Of a stretch of 64,000 nt of DNA, positions 16,944-25,548 are shown piece by piece. The DNA lies in contig NZ_FMZO01000008.1 in assembly GCF_900101395.1 (NCBI RefSeq), forward strand, positions 179,587 through 243,586, given 5' to 3'. Numbering within the stretch: the first letter of the stretch is position 1; every line of letters begins with the position of its first letter. The position numbers and the translations under genes were made by a program. The DNA comes from Niabella drilacis. Its GTDB lineage: Bacteria; Bacteroidota; Bacteroidia; Chitinophagales; Chitinophagaceae. The notes under the pieces are model-generated. The model saw nothing but the letters and a program-made list of their open reading frames with translations. It ran no database searches and had not been told where the DNA came from.

Positions 16944-17936
16944 TCACTCCCGTATTGTCCGGAGGACTAAACGGGCTATAGTGCCCTTTGGCCCGGCCAG
17001 GTACACCGTCCCGGTAGTTGCTTCAACATAAACAGCATTAAAGGGCCTGTCGGAAACGGGATCCCAGTGCCGGCCTCCATCCGTTGTAATATCCACACCG
17101 CTGAGTCCACAGGTAACCCAGGTGTTTTTATTTACCGGCGCGATGGCGCTCCGGTAGCCTCCAGGCCCTTTTTCCGGCTGCTGAAATGTTTTGCCCCCGT
17201 CCCGGCTAATAAGCAGTGTGCTGTCGCTGCGGGCCGGATCCTGGAAGTCGCCACCCGCGATCATCAGTATGGGGCCAAGAGCTGCAATACTGTTGGCCCC
17301 GGTGCTTTGCCTGCCCTGCATCAGGGGAAGACGGGTGATTTTGCTGCCCTTAAAGATCCTTGAATGGACGCCGCCGCTCACCATTACCGGCTTTTGCCGG
17401 GATATAACCAGGTTGCTGCCGCTGGAGGCAAAAAAGGCTTCACCCGGCAGGGCGGCCGGGCCGGGCACCGGCGCCCAGGAATTGCCCCCGTCTTTTGTTT
17501 GAGCGATGAACAGGCTGTTTTGGACCGGGTCGCCGATCACGTACCCGCGTTGTTTATCTGCAAATGCCATCGCATCCAGAAACATAGCGGAATCCCTGTT
17601 CTCAAACACTGTTTTCCAGGTATGGCTGTCATCAGATGTTTTAAGGATATAAGCCGGGCTGGCAATGGCCATGATCAATGCTGTATGTTCATCCAGCACT
17701 TCGATGTCCCTGAAATCCTTTGTTTCAAACCCGGGCACCTGCTTCCACTCCCAGGATCTGCCGGCATCGGCTGAACGGCCAATATAACCATTGCTGCCGC
17801 TGGCCCATATGGTATTTTTAAAAACACCGATCCCCCGGATATTGGCAGCGGTTCCGCTGGTCAGTATTTCCAGGTTTTGCGAAGCTGCCCCCACGCCACA
17901 GATGCATAGGAGAACAAAAAGCAGGTATCTGAACAT
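16944..17936 (-). CDS. Secreted BNR/YCF48-like beta-propeller protein
   Basis: A 330-residue exported protein with a signal peptide (hydrophobic residues 4-18, cleavage near ASQ). It has repeated BNR/Asp-box-like units: SADAGRSWEW, TSDDSHTWKT, TKDGGNSWAP, SRDGGKTFQQ and TTDGGRHWDP, spaced about 40-60 residues. That predicts a six- or seven-bladed propeller of the YCF48/sortilin type. Databases often label such proteins oxidoreductase, but no cofactor motif is visible. A binding or scaffold role in the envelope is more likely. It is followed in the same direction by no close gene; the barrel gene upstream at 17978 may be cotranscribed (41-bp gap). Confidence 0.8.
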   Translation of the reverse strand: MFRYLLFVLLCICGVGAASQNLEILTSGTAANIRGIGVFKNTIWASGSNGYIGRSADAGRSWEWKQVPGFETKDFRDIEVLDEHTALIMAIASPAYILKTSDDSHTWKTVFENRDSAMFLDAMAFADKQRGYVIGDPVQNSLFIAQTKDGGNSWAPVPGPAALPGEAFFASSGSNLVISRQKPVMVSGGVHSRIFKGSKITRLPLMQGRQSTGANSIAALGPILMIAGGDFQDPARSDSTLLISRDGGKTFQQPEKGPGGYRSAIAPVNKNTWVTCGLSGVDITTDGGRHWDPVSDRPFNAVYVEATTGTVYLAGPKGTIARLVLRTIRE

Positions 17937-17977
17937 ATAAACGATTTGGAAGCTAAGATACCGTGTTTTCGCGTCTG

Positions 17978-18670
17978 TTATTTATGATGCATTTTCATCA
18001 TTTTCCCTTTCCATTTCCGCATAGCTTCGCCGTTGATCTGCATGCCCAGGCTCATGGTCAGGTTCCGGTTGGTAAACGAAGGGGTTTCGCTGGGGGTATT
18101 GGGCTTTTGCTCCACAAATCCATGATAGTAATTGATCTCGTGGTTTAGGTAAAACCCATCAAAAATACGGATATTGAATCCCAGAGAGGCATTACCGCCC
18201 ACATCTATCTTGGTGTTCATGGCCCTGGTGGTATAGCGACCGGCAAAAGCATCTGCATCTGTTCTGATAAAAGATTTACCCCCTACCAGGAACTGTACAG
18301 ATGGGCCGATAGTGAGTCTTGGTCGTACTCTCTGGTCTGCCTCTCCGAAATTAAAACTGGCAAAAACCGGGATCTTAATATAATTGGCTCTTCCGATCAG
18401 CCGATTTTCAGAGTTCTCATCCTTAAAACTGGCGCCCTGGCTGCTGAAAAAGGTACCAAATCCAATACCGGCAACGTCGGTAAAATTGTAAGTGGCGATA
18501 CGGCCCAGCTCAAACACAGGATGGAACCGGCGCTTGGTATTATTGGGTTTATTGCCAACCGTCCAGCTATGCCCAAGAGCAGCCCGGTCTCCGATATTCC
18601 ATCCGGTTTGGGCGGTAGCGGGCAGGGAGCCGGCTATCAGCAAAAAAGCAATAAAAGATAATTGTTTCAT
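17978..18670 (-). CDS. PorT-like outer membrane beta-barrel protein
   Basis: A 230-residue barrel. I chose the ATG at 18670 because it starts a clean signal peptide (MKQLSFIAFLLIAGSLPATAQT); the frame extends 11 codons upstream without one. Alternating strands follow (PVFELGRIATYNF, RPRLTIGPSVQFLVG, SLGFNIRIFDGFYLNHEINYY), typical of eight-stranded Bacteroidota barrels. The C-terminus is Lys/Met-rich rather than ending in the usual aromatic residue. The function is unknown. It is convergent with nothing; the BNR propeller gene follows on the same strand. Confidence 0.75.
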   Translation of the reverse strand: MKQLSFIAFLLIAGSLPATAQTGWNIGDRAALGHSWTVGNKPNNTKRRFHPVFELGRIATYNFTDVAGIGFGTFFSSQGASFKDENSENRLIGRANYIKIPVFASFNFGEADQRVRPRLTIGPSVQFLVGGKSFIRTDADAFAGRYTTRAMNTKIDVGGNASLGFNIRIFDGFYLNHEINYYHGFVEQKPNTPSETPSFTNRNLTMSLGMQINGEAMRKWKGKMMKMHHK

Positions 18671-18997
18671 ATGTATATTATTATTTATGAATAAAGCCGG
18701 CAAAACCGTGCCAGAAAGCCTGATGCTCCAGGCTTTATATGCTGATCCTCAGGCGAAGAGCGCAATTTTTCGTTGCCCGGAGCCCTGAAAAGGATAATGC
18801 TGTTACAGGATAATACATCCTGATCATCAATTTGTTCAGGAATGGCATGCTGCGAATCCGGTTTTGTGTTCGTTATTCCCGGAATGAGCCCGGTCAACCA
18901 GCTGACCGGCCGGATCGGTGGGGGCGTACCTGCGGGCCATAAAATATCCGGCTGCCGAAATAAATTCGGGGTAGCTGAGACATTTTGAGATCCGTCC

Positions 18998-19028
18998 TTT
19001 GCATACTGCCAATAGTTCGCTAATTTTG
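18998..19028 (+). promoter_or_regulatory. Bacteroidota-type promoter of thrS
   Basis: TTTG at 18998-19001 and TAATTTTG at 19021-19028, spacer 19 nt, a full consensus match. It lies 23 bp before the first thrS ATG. The stretch 18704-18997 upstream of it holds no gene or structure I can support. Confidence 0.8.
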
Positions 19029-19051
19029 CAACCTTATTTTATTGAATTTTA

Positions 19052-20998
19052 ATGAATATGATCGATATAACATTTCCTGACGGGGCCAGGCGTTCTTATG
19101 AAGCCGGTGTTACAGCGCTGGATATCGCCAAGTCTATTTCCGAAGGGCTGGCAAGAAAGGTAATTGCAGCAAATGTAAACGGAGTTGTTTGGGATGCTAC
19201 GCGTCCCATCTATTCGGACAGCAACCTGATCTTATTGACCTGGAACGATGCGGATGGTAAAAAGGCATTCTGGCATTCAACGGCCCACTTAATGGCCGAG
19301 GCGGTTGAGGCTTCTTTCCCCGGTGTTAAATTCTGGGTAGGGCCGCCGTTGGATTCAGGAGGCTTTTATTATGATATGGACCTGGGAGACCGTAAGCTTT
19401 CCGAGGATGACCTGGGAACCCTGGAAAAGAAAATGAACGAACTGGCAAAGCAGAATAATCCGTATGTACGTAAAGAAGTTCCGAAGCAGGAAGCCATACA
19501 GTATTTTGCGGAGAAGGGCGATGCTTATAAGCTGGACCTGCTGAATAACCTGGAGGATGGAAATATTACCTTTTATACACAGGGGAATTTTACCGATCTG
19601 TGCCGCGGGCCGCATATCCCTGCCACCGGCATCATTAAGGCGCTGAAATTAACCAGCGTAGCAGGCGCCTACTGGAAGGGAGATGAAAAAAATAAAATGC
19701 TGACCCGCGTTTATGGTATCAGCTTTCCCAATCAGAAGGAGCTCGATGAATACCTGCAGATGCTGGAGGAAGCAAAAAAACGGGATCACCGCAAACTGGG
19801 TAAGGAGCTGGGTATCTTTACCATGGATGATGATGTGGGACAGGGCCTGCCGTTGTGGTTACCTAATGGAACCATTGTTATTGAAGAGCTGGAAAAGCTG
19901 GCCAAGGAAACTGAAGATGCCGGCGACTATAAACGGGTGGTAACACCCCATATCGCCAAGGAGAGTATGTACCTTACCAGCGGTCACCTCCCGTATTACC
20001 AGGACAGTATGTACCCGCCGATGGAGGTAGACGGGCAGAAATATTACCTGAAATCGATGAACTGTCCGCACCACCACAAAATATTTGCGGCAGAGCCAAA
20101 GAGTTATAAAGACCTTCCGCTGCGCCTGGCCGAATACGGAACCTGCTACCGCTATGAGCAGAGCGGGGAACTGTTTGGACTGATGCGGGTGCGTTGCCTG
20201 CATATGAACGATGCACATATCTATTGTAACAAGGAACAGTTTGGCGATGAGTTCCGCGCGGTAAACGATATGTACCTGAAGTATTTTAAGATCTTTGGGA
20301 TCGATCGTTATGTAATGCGGTTGTCGTTACATGATCCGGAAAAACTGGGACAGAAATACATCAACGAACCGGAGCTGTGGCTCGAAACCGAAGCACTGGT
20401 ACGGAAAGTACTGGTAGAATCCAATATCCCGTTTGTGGAAGTAAAGGGTGAAGGGGCTTTTTATGGTCCCAAGATCGATGTACAGATCTGGAGCGCTATT
20501 GGCCGCGAGTTTACGCTGGCCACCAACCAGGTAGATTTTGCCCAGGGACGGCGCTTTAACCTGCAGTATACCACGGCGGACAACGGACATGATGTGCCGC
20601 TGATCATTCACCGGGCGCCGCTGGGTACCCATGAGCGCTTTATCGGGTTCCTGCTGGAGCATTATGCCGGAAAATTCCCGGTATGGCTGGCACCGGTACA
20701 GGTAAAGGTGCTGCCCATCAGCGACAAATTTGAGGCGTATGCCAAAGATGTGTACAGGGCCTTACGCAGGGCCGGCATCCGTGCGGAGATTGATGAGCGT
20801 AATGAGAAGATCGGCAAAAAGATCCGGGATACCGAGTTAATGAAGATCCCTTATATGCTGGTGATCGGGGAGAAGGAGATGAATGAGGGCAAAGTAGCCA
20901 TCCGCAGGCAGGGCAAAGGCGATGCCGGTACAAAAACCACTGAGGAATTTATTGCAGGGGTTAAAGAAGAGATCGCTAACAGGGAGGATGCGGTATAG
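19052..20998 (+). CDS. thrS: Threonyl-tRNA synthetase
   Basis: A class II synthetase of 648 residues (usual length about 640). The domain order is normal: TGS (residues 1-63), the editing domain with HSTAHLMAEA near residue 75, the catalytic core, and the C-terminal anticodon-binding domain from about residue 545. The zinc-site Cys is in MNCPHHHKIF, with later His residues in MRVRCLHMNDAHIYC and in PLIIHRAPLG. It charges tRNA-Thr and edits Ser-tRNA-Thr. The second ATG, two codons in, is an equal start. It has its own promoter at 18998-19028. The usual neighbour infC does not follow; der does. Confidence 0.97.
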   Translation: MNMIDITFPDGARRSYEAGVTALDIAKSISEGLARKVIAANVNGVVWDATRPIYSDSNLILLTWNDADGKKAFWHSTAHLMAEAVEASFPGVKFWVGPPLDSGGFYYDMDLGDRKLSEDDLGTLEKKMNELAKQNNPYVRKEVPKQEAIQYFAEKGDAYKLDLLNNLEDGNITFYTQGNFTDLCRGPHIPATGIIKALKLTSVAGAYWKGDEKNKMLTRVYGISFPNQKELDEYLQMLEEAKKRDHRKLGKELGIFTMDDDVGQGLPLWLPNGTIVIEELEKLAKETEDAGDYKRVVTPHIAKESMYLTSGHLPYYQDSMYPPMEVDGQKYYLKSMNCPHHHKIFAAEPKSYKDLPLRLAEYGTCYRYEQSGELFGLMRVRCLHMNDAHIYCNKEQFGDEFRAVNDMYLKYFKIFGIDRYVMRLSLHDPEKLGQKYINEPELWLETEALVRKVLVESNIPFVEVKGEGAFYGPKIDVQIWSAIGREFTLATNQVDFAQGRRFNLQYTTADNGHDVPLIIHRAPLGTHERFIGFLLEHYAGKFPVWLAPVQVKVLPISDKFEAYAKDVYRALRRAGIRAEIDERNEKIGKKIRDTELMKIPYMLVIGEKEMNEGKVAIRRQGKGDAGTKTTEEFIAGVKEEIANREDAV

Positions 20999-21138
20999 AG
21001 TTCAACGTTTCAGGTTGAATCCCGTTTCGTGCCCGATGTTGCATTTTCAAATTTAAAGCTGCCCTTTGTACCGGTGTACAAGCGAGCGTGGCAAGGAAGA
21101 AGATCGAAGTACAACAGTCGATATAAAAAATAAAAAAA

Positions 21139-22452
21139 ATGAGTTTTACCGTAGCAATTGTAGGAAGGCCCAATGTGGGAAAGAGCACGCTCTTTAACCG
21201 TTTGCTGGAGCAAAAAAAGGCGATCGTTGACGATGTCAGCGGTGTAACCCGCGACCGGCAATACGGGATCAGCGAGTGGAATGGTAAAACCTTTAACGTT
21301 ATAGATACCGGGGGATTTGTACACGGGAGCGACGATGTTTTTGAAAAGGAGATCGCCAAACAGGTACTGGTTGCAGTAGAAGAGGCAAATGTGATCCTTT
21401 TTATGACCGATGCGGCTACCGGCATTACAGACCTGGATGACTCCATGGCCAAAGTACTGCGCAGAAGCACCAAACCGGTGTTCCTGGTTGTTAATAAAGT
21501 GGACAATAACGAGCGCATGCTTGAAGCCAGTGAATTTTACAGCATGGGTTTTGAGCAGGTCTTTTTTATTGCGGCGGCCAGCGGAAGTGGCACGGGCGAA
21601 TTGCTGGATGCGGTTACGGATCTCATGACAGAAGATACCGGTATTGATGAGCATATTGCGGGGCTGCCGAAATTTGCGATCATTGGCCAGCCCAATGTAG
21701 GTAAATCTTCCCTGCTGAATGCATTGGTTGGAGAGGAACGTTCCATCGTAAGCAATGTTGCGGGTACTACCAGGGACACTATTCATACGCACTATAATCT
21801 GTTTCAGAAAGAGTTTGTTCTCATCGATACCGCCGGTATCCGCCGTAAAGCCAAGGTGCATGAAGACCTGGAATTTTATTCTGTTATCCGTGCCATCAAA
21901 GCCATGGATGAGGCAGATGTTTGCATATTGCTCCTGGATGCCGAAAAAGGGATCACCGCCCAGGATCTGAATATCTTCAGTCTTGCGGCAAAAAAAGGCA
22001 AGGGAATCGTGTTGCTCGTCAATAAGTGGGACCTTGTGCAGGATAAGAAGACCAATACGGCCAAGGAATATGAGGACCTGTTAAAGAAAAGACTGGCTCC
22101 CTTTAGTGACGTGCCCATTCTTTTTGTATCGGCTACCGAAAAAACAAGGATCTATAAAGCCATTGAAACAGCGCTGGAAGTATATCAGAACCGGCAGCGC
22201 CGCATCCCCACCAACAAACTGAACGAGGTCATGCTTAAAGCAGTGGAAGCGCATCATGCACCGGTGGTAAGAGGGCATGCGATCAAAATAAAGTTTGTGA
22301 CCCAATTGCCCACGGTGGTGCCTTCTTTTGCCTTTTTCTGCAATTTCCCGGACGATGTTAAAACACCTTACCGGAACTACCTGGAAAACCAGTTGCGTAA
22401 AAACTTCGATTTCAGTGGCGTTTCTGTACGCCTGTTCTTTAGAAAAAAATAA
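21139..22452 (+). CDS. der: Ribosome biogenesis GTPase Der (EngA)
   Basis: A 437-residue protein with two tandem G domains and a C-terminal KH-like domain, the defining Der layout. G1 motifs are GRPNVGKST (residues 8-16) and GQPNVGKSS (residues about 182-190). G3 motifs are DTGGF and DTAGI; G4 motifs are NKVD and NKWD. It assists 50S assembly. The gap from thrS is 140 bp and contains no clear signal. Confidence 0.97.
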   Translation: MSFTVAIVGRPNVGKSTLFNRLLEQKKAIVDDVSGVTRDRQYGISEWNGKTFNVIDTGGFVHGSDDVFEKEIAKQVLVAVEEANVILFMTDAATGITDLDDSMAKVLRRSTKPVFLVVNKVDNNERMLEASEFYSMGFEQVFFIAAASGSGTGELLDAVTDLMTEDTGIDEHIAGLPKFAIIGQPNVGKSSLLNALVGEERSIVSNVAGTTRDTIHTHYNLFQKEFVLIDTAGIRRKAKVHEDLEFYSVIRAIKAMDEADVCILLLDAEKGITAQDLNIFSLAAKKGKGIVLLVNKWDLVQDKKTNTAKEYEDLLKKRLAPFSDVPILFVSATEKTRIYKAIETALEVYQNRQRRIPTNKLNEVMLKAVEAHHAPVVRGHAIKIKFVTQLPTVVPSFAFFCNFPDDVKTPYRNYLENQLRKNFDFSGVSVRLFFRKK

Positions 22453-22509
22453 CCCTTACAGCGGGTTACTTTCCGGGCCGGGCGGAATAATACAAAAAAC
22501 AAGATCATT

Positions 22510-22899
22510 ATGAAAAATGGATTGAAATTGACCGCTTTGGGAATGGTATTATTGCTGGCTTCCTGTGATCTGAGCTCTGGTAAAGGCACAGAGGCGAGCC
22601 GGGATTCTTTGTCATCCGATTCGCTCTCAAAAGTTACAGACAGTACAACAAAGGCGGTTTCTGAAACCCTGTCAGAGGCCGGCAGGAATGCCGATAGCTC
22701 GTTGCGAAGCCTGGGTGATTCTTTAAAGGCAGACCTTGAGAATGCGGCCAACAAAGTAAAGGACGGTTCGGTGGAGCTGGGAAATAGAGCAAAAGAAAAA
22801 GCGCGGGAGAGCATCAATGCAGTAAAAGCAGGTGCTGAAAAGATCGGCAATGCTGCAAAAGCTGGTGTTGAGGCCGGCAAAGAAGCGTTAAAAAAATAG
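22510..22899 (+). CDS. Small lipoprotein with amphipathic helix
   Basis: A 129-residue lipoprotein: signal peptide and lipobox LASC (Cys19), then a Ser/Asp-rich segment (SRDSLSSDSLSKVTDS) and a long Lys/Glu/Ala amphipathic helix (residues 70-129, ending EAGKEALKK). No domain is recognised. The arrangement matches the lipoproteins at 16165-16749 and 22971-23369, so these are probably one expanded family. It starts 57 bp after der and may be cotranscribed with it. Confidence 0.72.
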   Translation: MKNGLKLTALGMVLLLASCDLSSGKGTEASRDSLSSDSLSKVTDSTTKAVSETLSEAGRNADSSLRSLGDSLKADLENAANKVKDGSVELGNRAKEKARESINAVKAGAEKIGNAAKAGVEAGKEALKK

Positions 22900-22942
22900 G
22901 GGCCGGGGATCTTTTGTTTTGGAACAGATTTTGTTTAGCGTA

Positions 22943-22967
22943 TAGCGGCTCAAATGCCGCTATTTTT
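22943..22967 (+). terminator. Intrinsic terminator abutting the next start codon
   Basis: TAGCGGC (22943-22949), loop TCAAAT, GCCGCTA (22956-22962), then TTTTT. The downstream gene's ATG is at 22971. This is the same layout as at 13815-13842. Confidence 0.75.
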
Positions 22968-22970
22968 ATT

Positions 22971-23369
22971 ATGAAGAAAGTCCTGTTTACAACCGCTTTT
23001 GGTTTTGGAATATTGTTGTTCTCTATATCCTGCAATACCGGTACGGGCGATCAGCAGGCCGACCTCGATTCGTTAAGAGCCGATTCATTGTGGAAAGTGC
23101 GCATTGCCGACAGCATCAGCCAGGCAAGGGCTGTAACAGGAACTGCAGGCGTGTCCGATACATCCGGTGGCGATACCCCGGGTATAGAAACGATCGCCAA
23201 TGGAATGAAGGAGGGACTGAACCAGGTACAGGAAGGCCTGGATAAAGTAAAGAAGATTACCGAAGCCGGCTCCAAAAGTGCAAAAGAAATTTCAGAGGGG
23301 GTTAAAAAGACATCGGATGCTGTTCACAAAACCGTGGATGAGGCCCGCAAGACGCTCAATGGGGAGTAA
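22971..23369 (+). CDS. Small lipoprotein with amphipathic helix (paralogue)
   Basis: A 132-residue lipoprotein. I chose the ATG at 22971 because it gives a proper signal peptide (MKKVLFTTAFGFGILLFSISC, lipobox SISC); the open frame extends 19 codons upstream through the terminator. Asp/Ser-rich residues 25-50 are followed by a Lys/Ala/Glu helix (residues 75-132: EGLNQVQEGLDKVKKI, AKEISEGVKKTSDAVHK). It is related in layout to the lipoprotein just upstream. The function is unknown. The start codon is four bases from the end of a terminator T-tract. Confidence 0.72.
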   Translation: MKKVLFTTAFGFGILLFSISCNTGTGDQQADLDSLRADSLWKVRIADSISQARAVTGTAGVSDTSGGDTPGIETIANGMKEGLNQVQEGLDKVKKITEAGSKSAKEISEGVKKTSDAVHKTVDEARKTLNGE

Positions 23370-23457
23370 CTGTCTATGAATCTTAACCGGGATGTACCAG
23401 GGACCGCAGCGGGCGTTATCAGCGTTTGACCCTGCTAAAAGGTCCCATCACCAATAC

Positions 23458-24114
23458 TCACCTGACGCGGAAATAATCATGCCGGATCGCATACAATACC
23501 AGGCCTACCCTCGACTTTTGCTCCAGTTTTTCAAAAAGGCTGTCGCGGTAGCCATCGATGGTACGAGCACTTACAAACATGCGATCCGCAATTTCTTTAT
23601 AGGTAAGGTCGCTGCAGCAAAAAACAAGAAACTCTTTTTCCCTTGCAGATAATTTTGCAGGATTGGCCGGCTGTTCTTTTGATCTGTTCATGGTAAAAAG
23701 CAGTTTGCCGGTCACCAGTCTTGATAAATGATAGCCATTGGCATTGATATCCCTGATAGCCCGGTAGAGCTCCGGGGGGTCCGCATCTTTAAGTATATAT
23801 CCTTTGGCCCCGCAGCGCAGCATTTTGATCACCATTTCCTCGTCATCGTTCATACTGAGCACTAAAACCTTTGCCAGTGGCAGGTTTTGTTCAATCCAAA
23901 GGGCTGTTTCGTAGCCGTTCATTTCGGGCATGTGAACATCAAGCAGTACCACATCGGGCTGCAGCTTTTCCCGCTCCAGGAGCTCTATAAACCGCCTGCC
24001 GTTGTCAGCCTCCAGAATAACGGAAAAGTCATTTTCCTCGTTTAAGATATTGGCAAGGCCCTTACGTAGCATTGCATGATCGTCAACAATGGCAATGGAT
24101 ACAGGCTGGAGCAT
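23458..24114 (-). CDS. NarL/LuxR-family response regulator
   Basis: A 218-residue two-domain regulator. The receiver domain (residues 5-125) has the acidic pair DD at 11-12, the phospho-acceptor Asp59 (VVLLDVHMPEMNG) and the conserved Lys in YILKDA. The LuxR-type helix-turn-helix spans about 150-205 (LSAREKEFLVFCCSDLTYKE, VSARTIDGYRDSLFEKL). It is the partner of the histidine kinase whose stop lies 11 nt upstream on the same strand. Target genes cannot be read from the sequence. Confidence 0.93.
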   Translation of the reverse strand: MLQPVSIAIVDDHAMLRKGLANILNEENDFSVILEADNGRRFIELLEREKLQPDVVLLDVHMPEMNGYETALWIEQNLPLAKVLVLSMNDDEEMVIKMLRCGAKGYILKDADPPELYRAIRDINANGYHLSRLVTGKLLFTMNRSKEQPANPAKLSAREKEFLVFCCSDLTYKEIADRMFVSARTIDGYRDSLFEKLEQKSRVGLVLYAIRHDYFRVR

Positions 24115-24124
24115 CGTTAGTTAT

Positions 24125-24916
24125 TTAGCTGCTTTCTAATATTATTTCAACAGTAGTTCCCTGGTCAACAGCGCTCGTAATGTTCAGTACCGCCCCAATG
24201 GTTTGGGCCCGGTTTTTCATGTTCAACAACCCGATGCCGCTGATACGTTCCGTCTCTAAATTAAAGCCTTTTCCGTTATCCTGTATAAAAATTTTCAGCA
24301 AGGTTCCTTCATAACCGATCCGGATCATTACATGGGTTGCTCCGGCATGCCTGATGATATTGTTCAGGGTTTCCTGCACCATGCGAAAGAGAATGATCTC
24401 TTTTTGCGGGTTGAGCTCAAAGGTTGGACTTGCATTTGTGAAAGATACTTCGAAAATGCCTGTTTTATTAAGACGTTCAGTTTCGTTTTTTATGGCTTCG
24501 GCAATACCGATGCTGTTTATTTTTTCGCCCAGCAGGGTTTTGGAGATGTTGCGTATCTGGTCGATGCTGTTGCTGATCAGCTCACGGCTGCTCTCAATCT
24601 TATCCTGGTCCTGCTGGCTGGCAATTGTTTTCAGGGTGTTCAGGTTCAGCTTTGCCAGAGAAAGCTGCTGGCCGATATTGTCGTGCAGTTCGCGGCTGAT
24701 TTGATCAAAAGCCTGTTCCTGGATCTCGACCCGGGATTGAAGGAGGTTTTTTTCAAAAGCGGATTGCAGGTCTGCTTTTTCCCTGGCATGCTGAAAGCGG
24801 CGCCTTTGGTATTGCATTATGAAATATACAATGCAACCGATAAGGGCCCAAAAAATAATGATGCCTGCTATGATTACAATGATGACCTCGTTGTATTTGT
24901 CATTTTCACTTGGCAT
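24125..24916 (-). CDS. Sensor histidine kinase, HisKA_3/NarX-like
   Basis: A 263-residue kinase from the ATG at 24916 (an upstream in-frame ATG at 24994 lies deep inside the preceding gene). One membrane helix spans residues 10-34, then a coiled coil, then the HisKA_3 H-box SRELHDNIGQQLSLAKLNL with phospho-acceptor His78. The HATPase has an N box ETLNNIIRHAGA, a G1 box DNGKG and a G2 box GIGLLNM. It has no extracellular sensor domain of its own. The gene overlaps the upstream multi-pass membrane protein by 43 nt, suggesting that protein supplies the sensing part. Confidence 0.9.
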   Translation of the reverse strand: MPSENDKYNEVIIVIIAGIIIFWALIGCIVYFIMQYQRRRFQHAREKADLQSAFEKNLLQSRVEIQEQAFDQISRELHDNIGQQLSLAKLNLNTLKTIASQQDQDKIESSRELISNSIDQIRNISKTLLGEKINSIGIAEAIKNETERLNKTGIFEVSFTNASPTFELNPQKEIILFRMVQETLNNIIRHAGATHVMIRIGYEGTLLKIFIQDNGKGFNLETERISGIGLLNMKNRAQTIGAVLNITSAVDQGTTVEIILESS

Positions 24917-25548
24917 ATAAAGGCATAAGCAAATAAGGAATACATTATGATATTGGTAACCTGGAGCACGGGTTTCAGACTTTGCGCCAGCCATTCAAAA
25001 TTACTACTTAGGAAATTATACATTCCCATATAGGGTACCCCGGTTGTGTAAAAGATCATAATCCCGGTTGTAATCCAAAACTCGCTGCTTCTGGCTATGG
25101 AATAGTTTGGCGGCAACCATTTGAAAAGCTGGTAATAGTATGTCAGACCAAAAAAAACCATGCAGCTGCCGCCCAATAAAAAAGTGTAGCTGTTCCACTG
25201 GGAAATGTTAAAGAAGCCGAATACGAAGATGTACCAAAGCACAGGGAATAATAGTAAAAATACGTCAATACTTTTCTTTATGGCTCCGATGTTAATTACT
25301 CCTTTAAAAAACCAGGCGTAGAAAAGAAATTCAATCAGCATAAAGAAGTTGTATTGGGGAAGTACGTTGGTATCTGTGGAGAATTTTTCTCTGAAAAATA
25401 TAACACTGGTCTCCAGTACCGTAGTATAGACCACCAATATAAATACCCGCCTCACAGGCGGTGATGTTATTCTGCTAAACACAATGATTCCTGTAATGAC
25501 GGCCAGGTACAGGGTCGCAATATAGGGATATTCCAGTATTTCGGTCAT
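24874..25548 (-). CDS. Seven-helix membrane protein of unknown function
   Basis: A 224-residue integral membrane protein with about seven hydrophobic segments (for example YIATLYLAVITGIIVFS, VFILVVYTTVLETSVIFF, FMLIEFLFYAWFF and a last helix near residue 200). No catalytic motif is seen. It is coupled on both sides: its start codon shares the ATGA overlap with the stop of the upstream secreted protein, and its 3' end overlaps the kinase gene by 43 nt. By position it is a good candidate for the signal-sensing component of the kinase. The family is not recognised. Confidence 0.8.
   Translation of the reverse strand: MTEILEYPYIATLYLAVITGIIVFSRITSPPVRRVFILVVYTTVLETSVIFFREKFSTDTNVLPQYNFFMLIEFLFYAWFFKGVINIGAIKKSIDVFLLLFPVLWYIFVFGFFNISQWNSYTFLLGGSCMVFFGLTYYYQLFKWLPPNYSIARSSEFWITTGIMIFYTTGVPYMGMYNFLSSNFEWLAQSLKPVLQVTNIIMYSLFAYAFICQVKMTNTTRSSL

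Noticed and set aside
18492..18788. 98-residue frame opposite the PorT-like barrel
   Set aside because: Antisense shadow of the barrel gene continuing into an intergenic region; no support.
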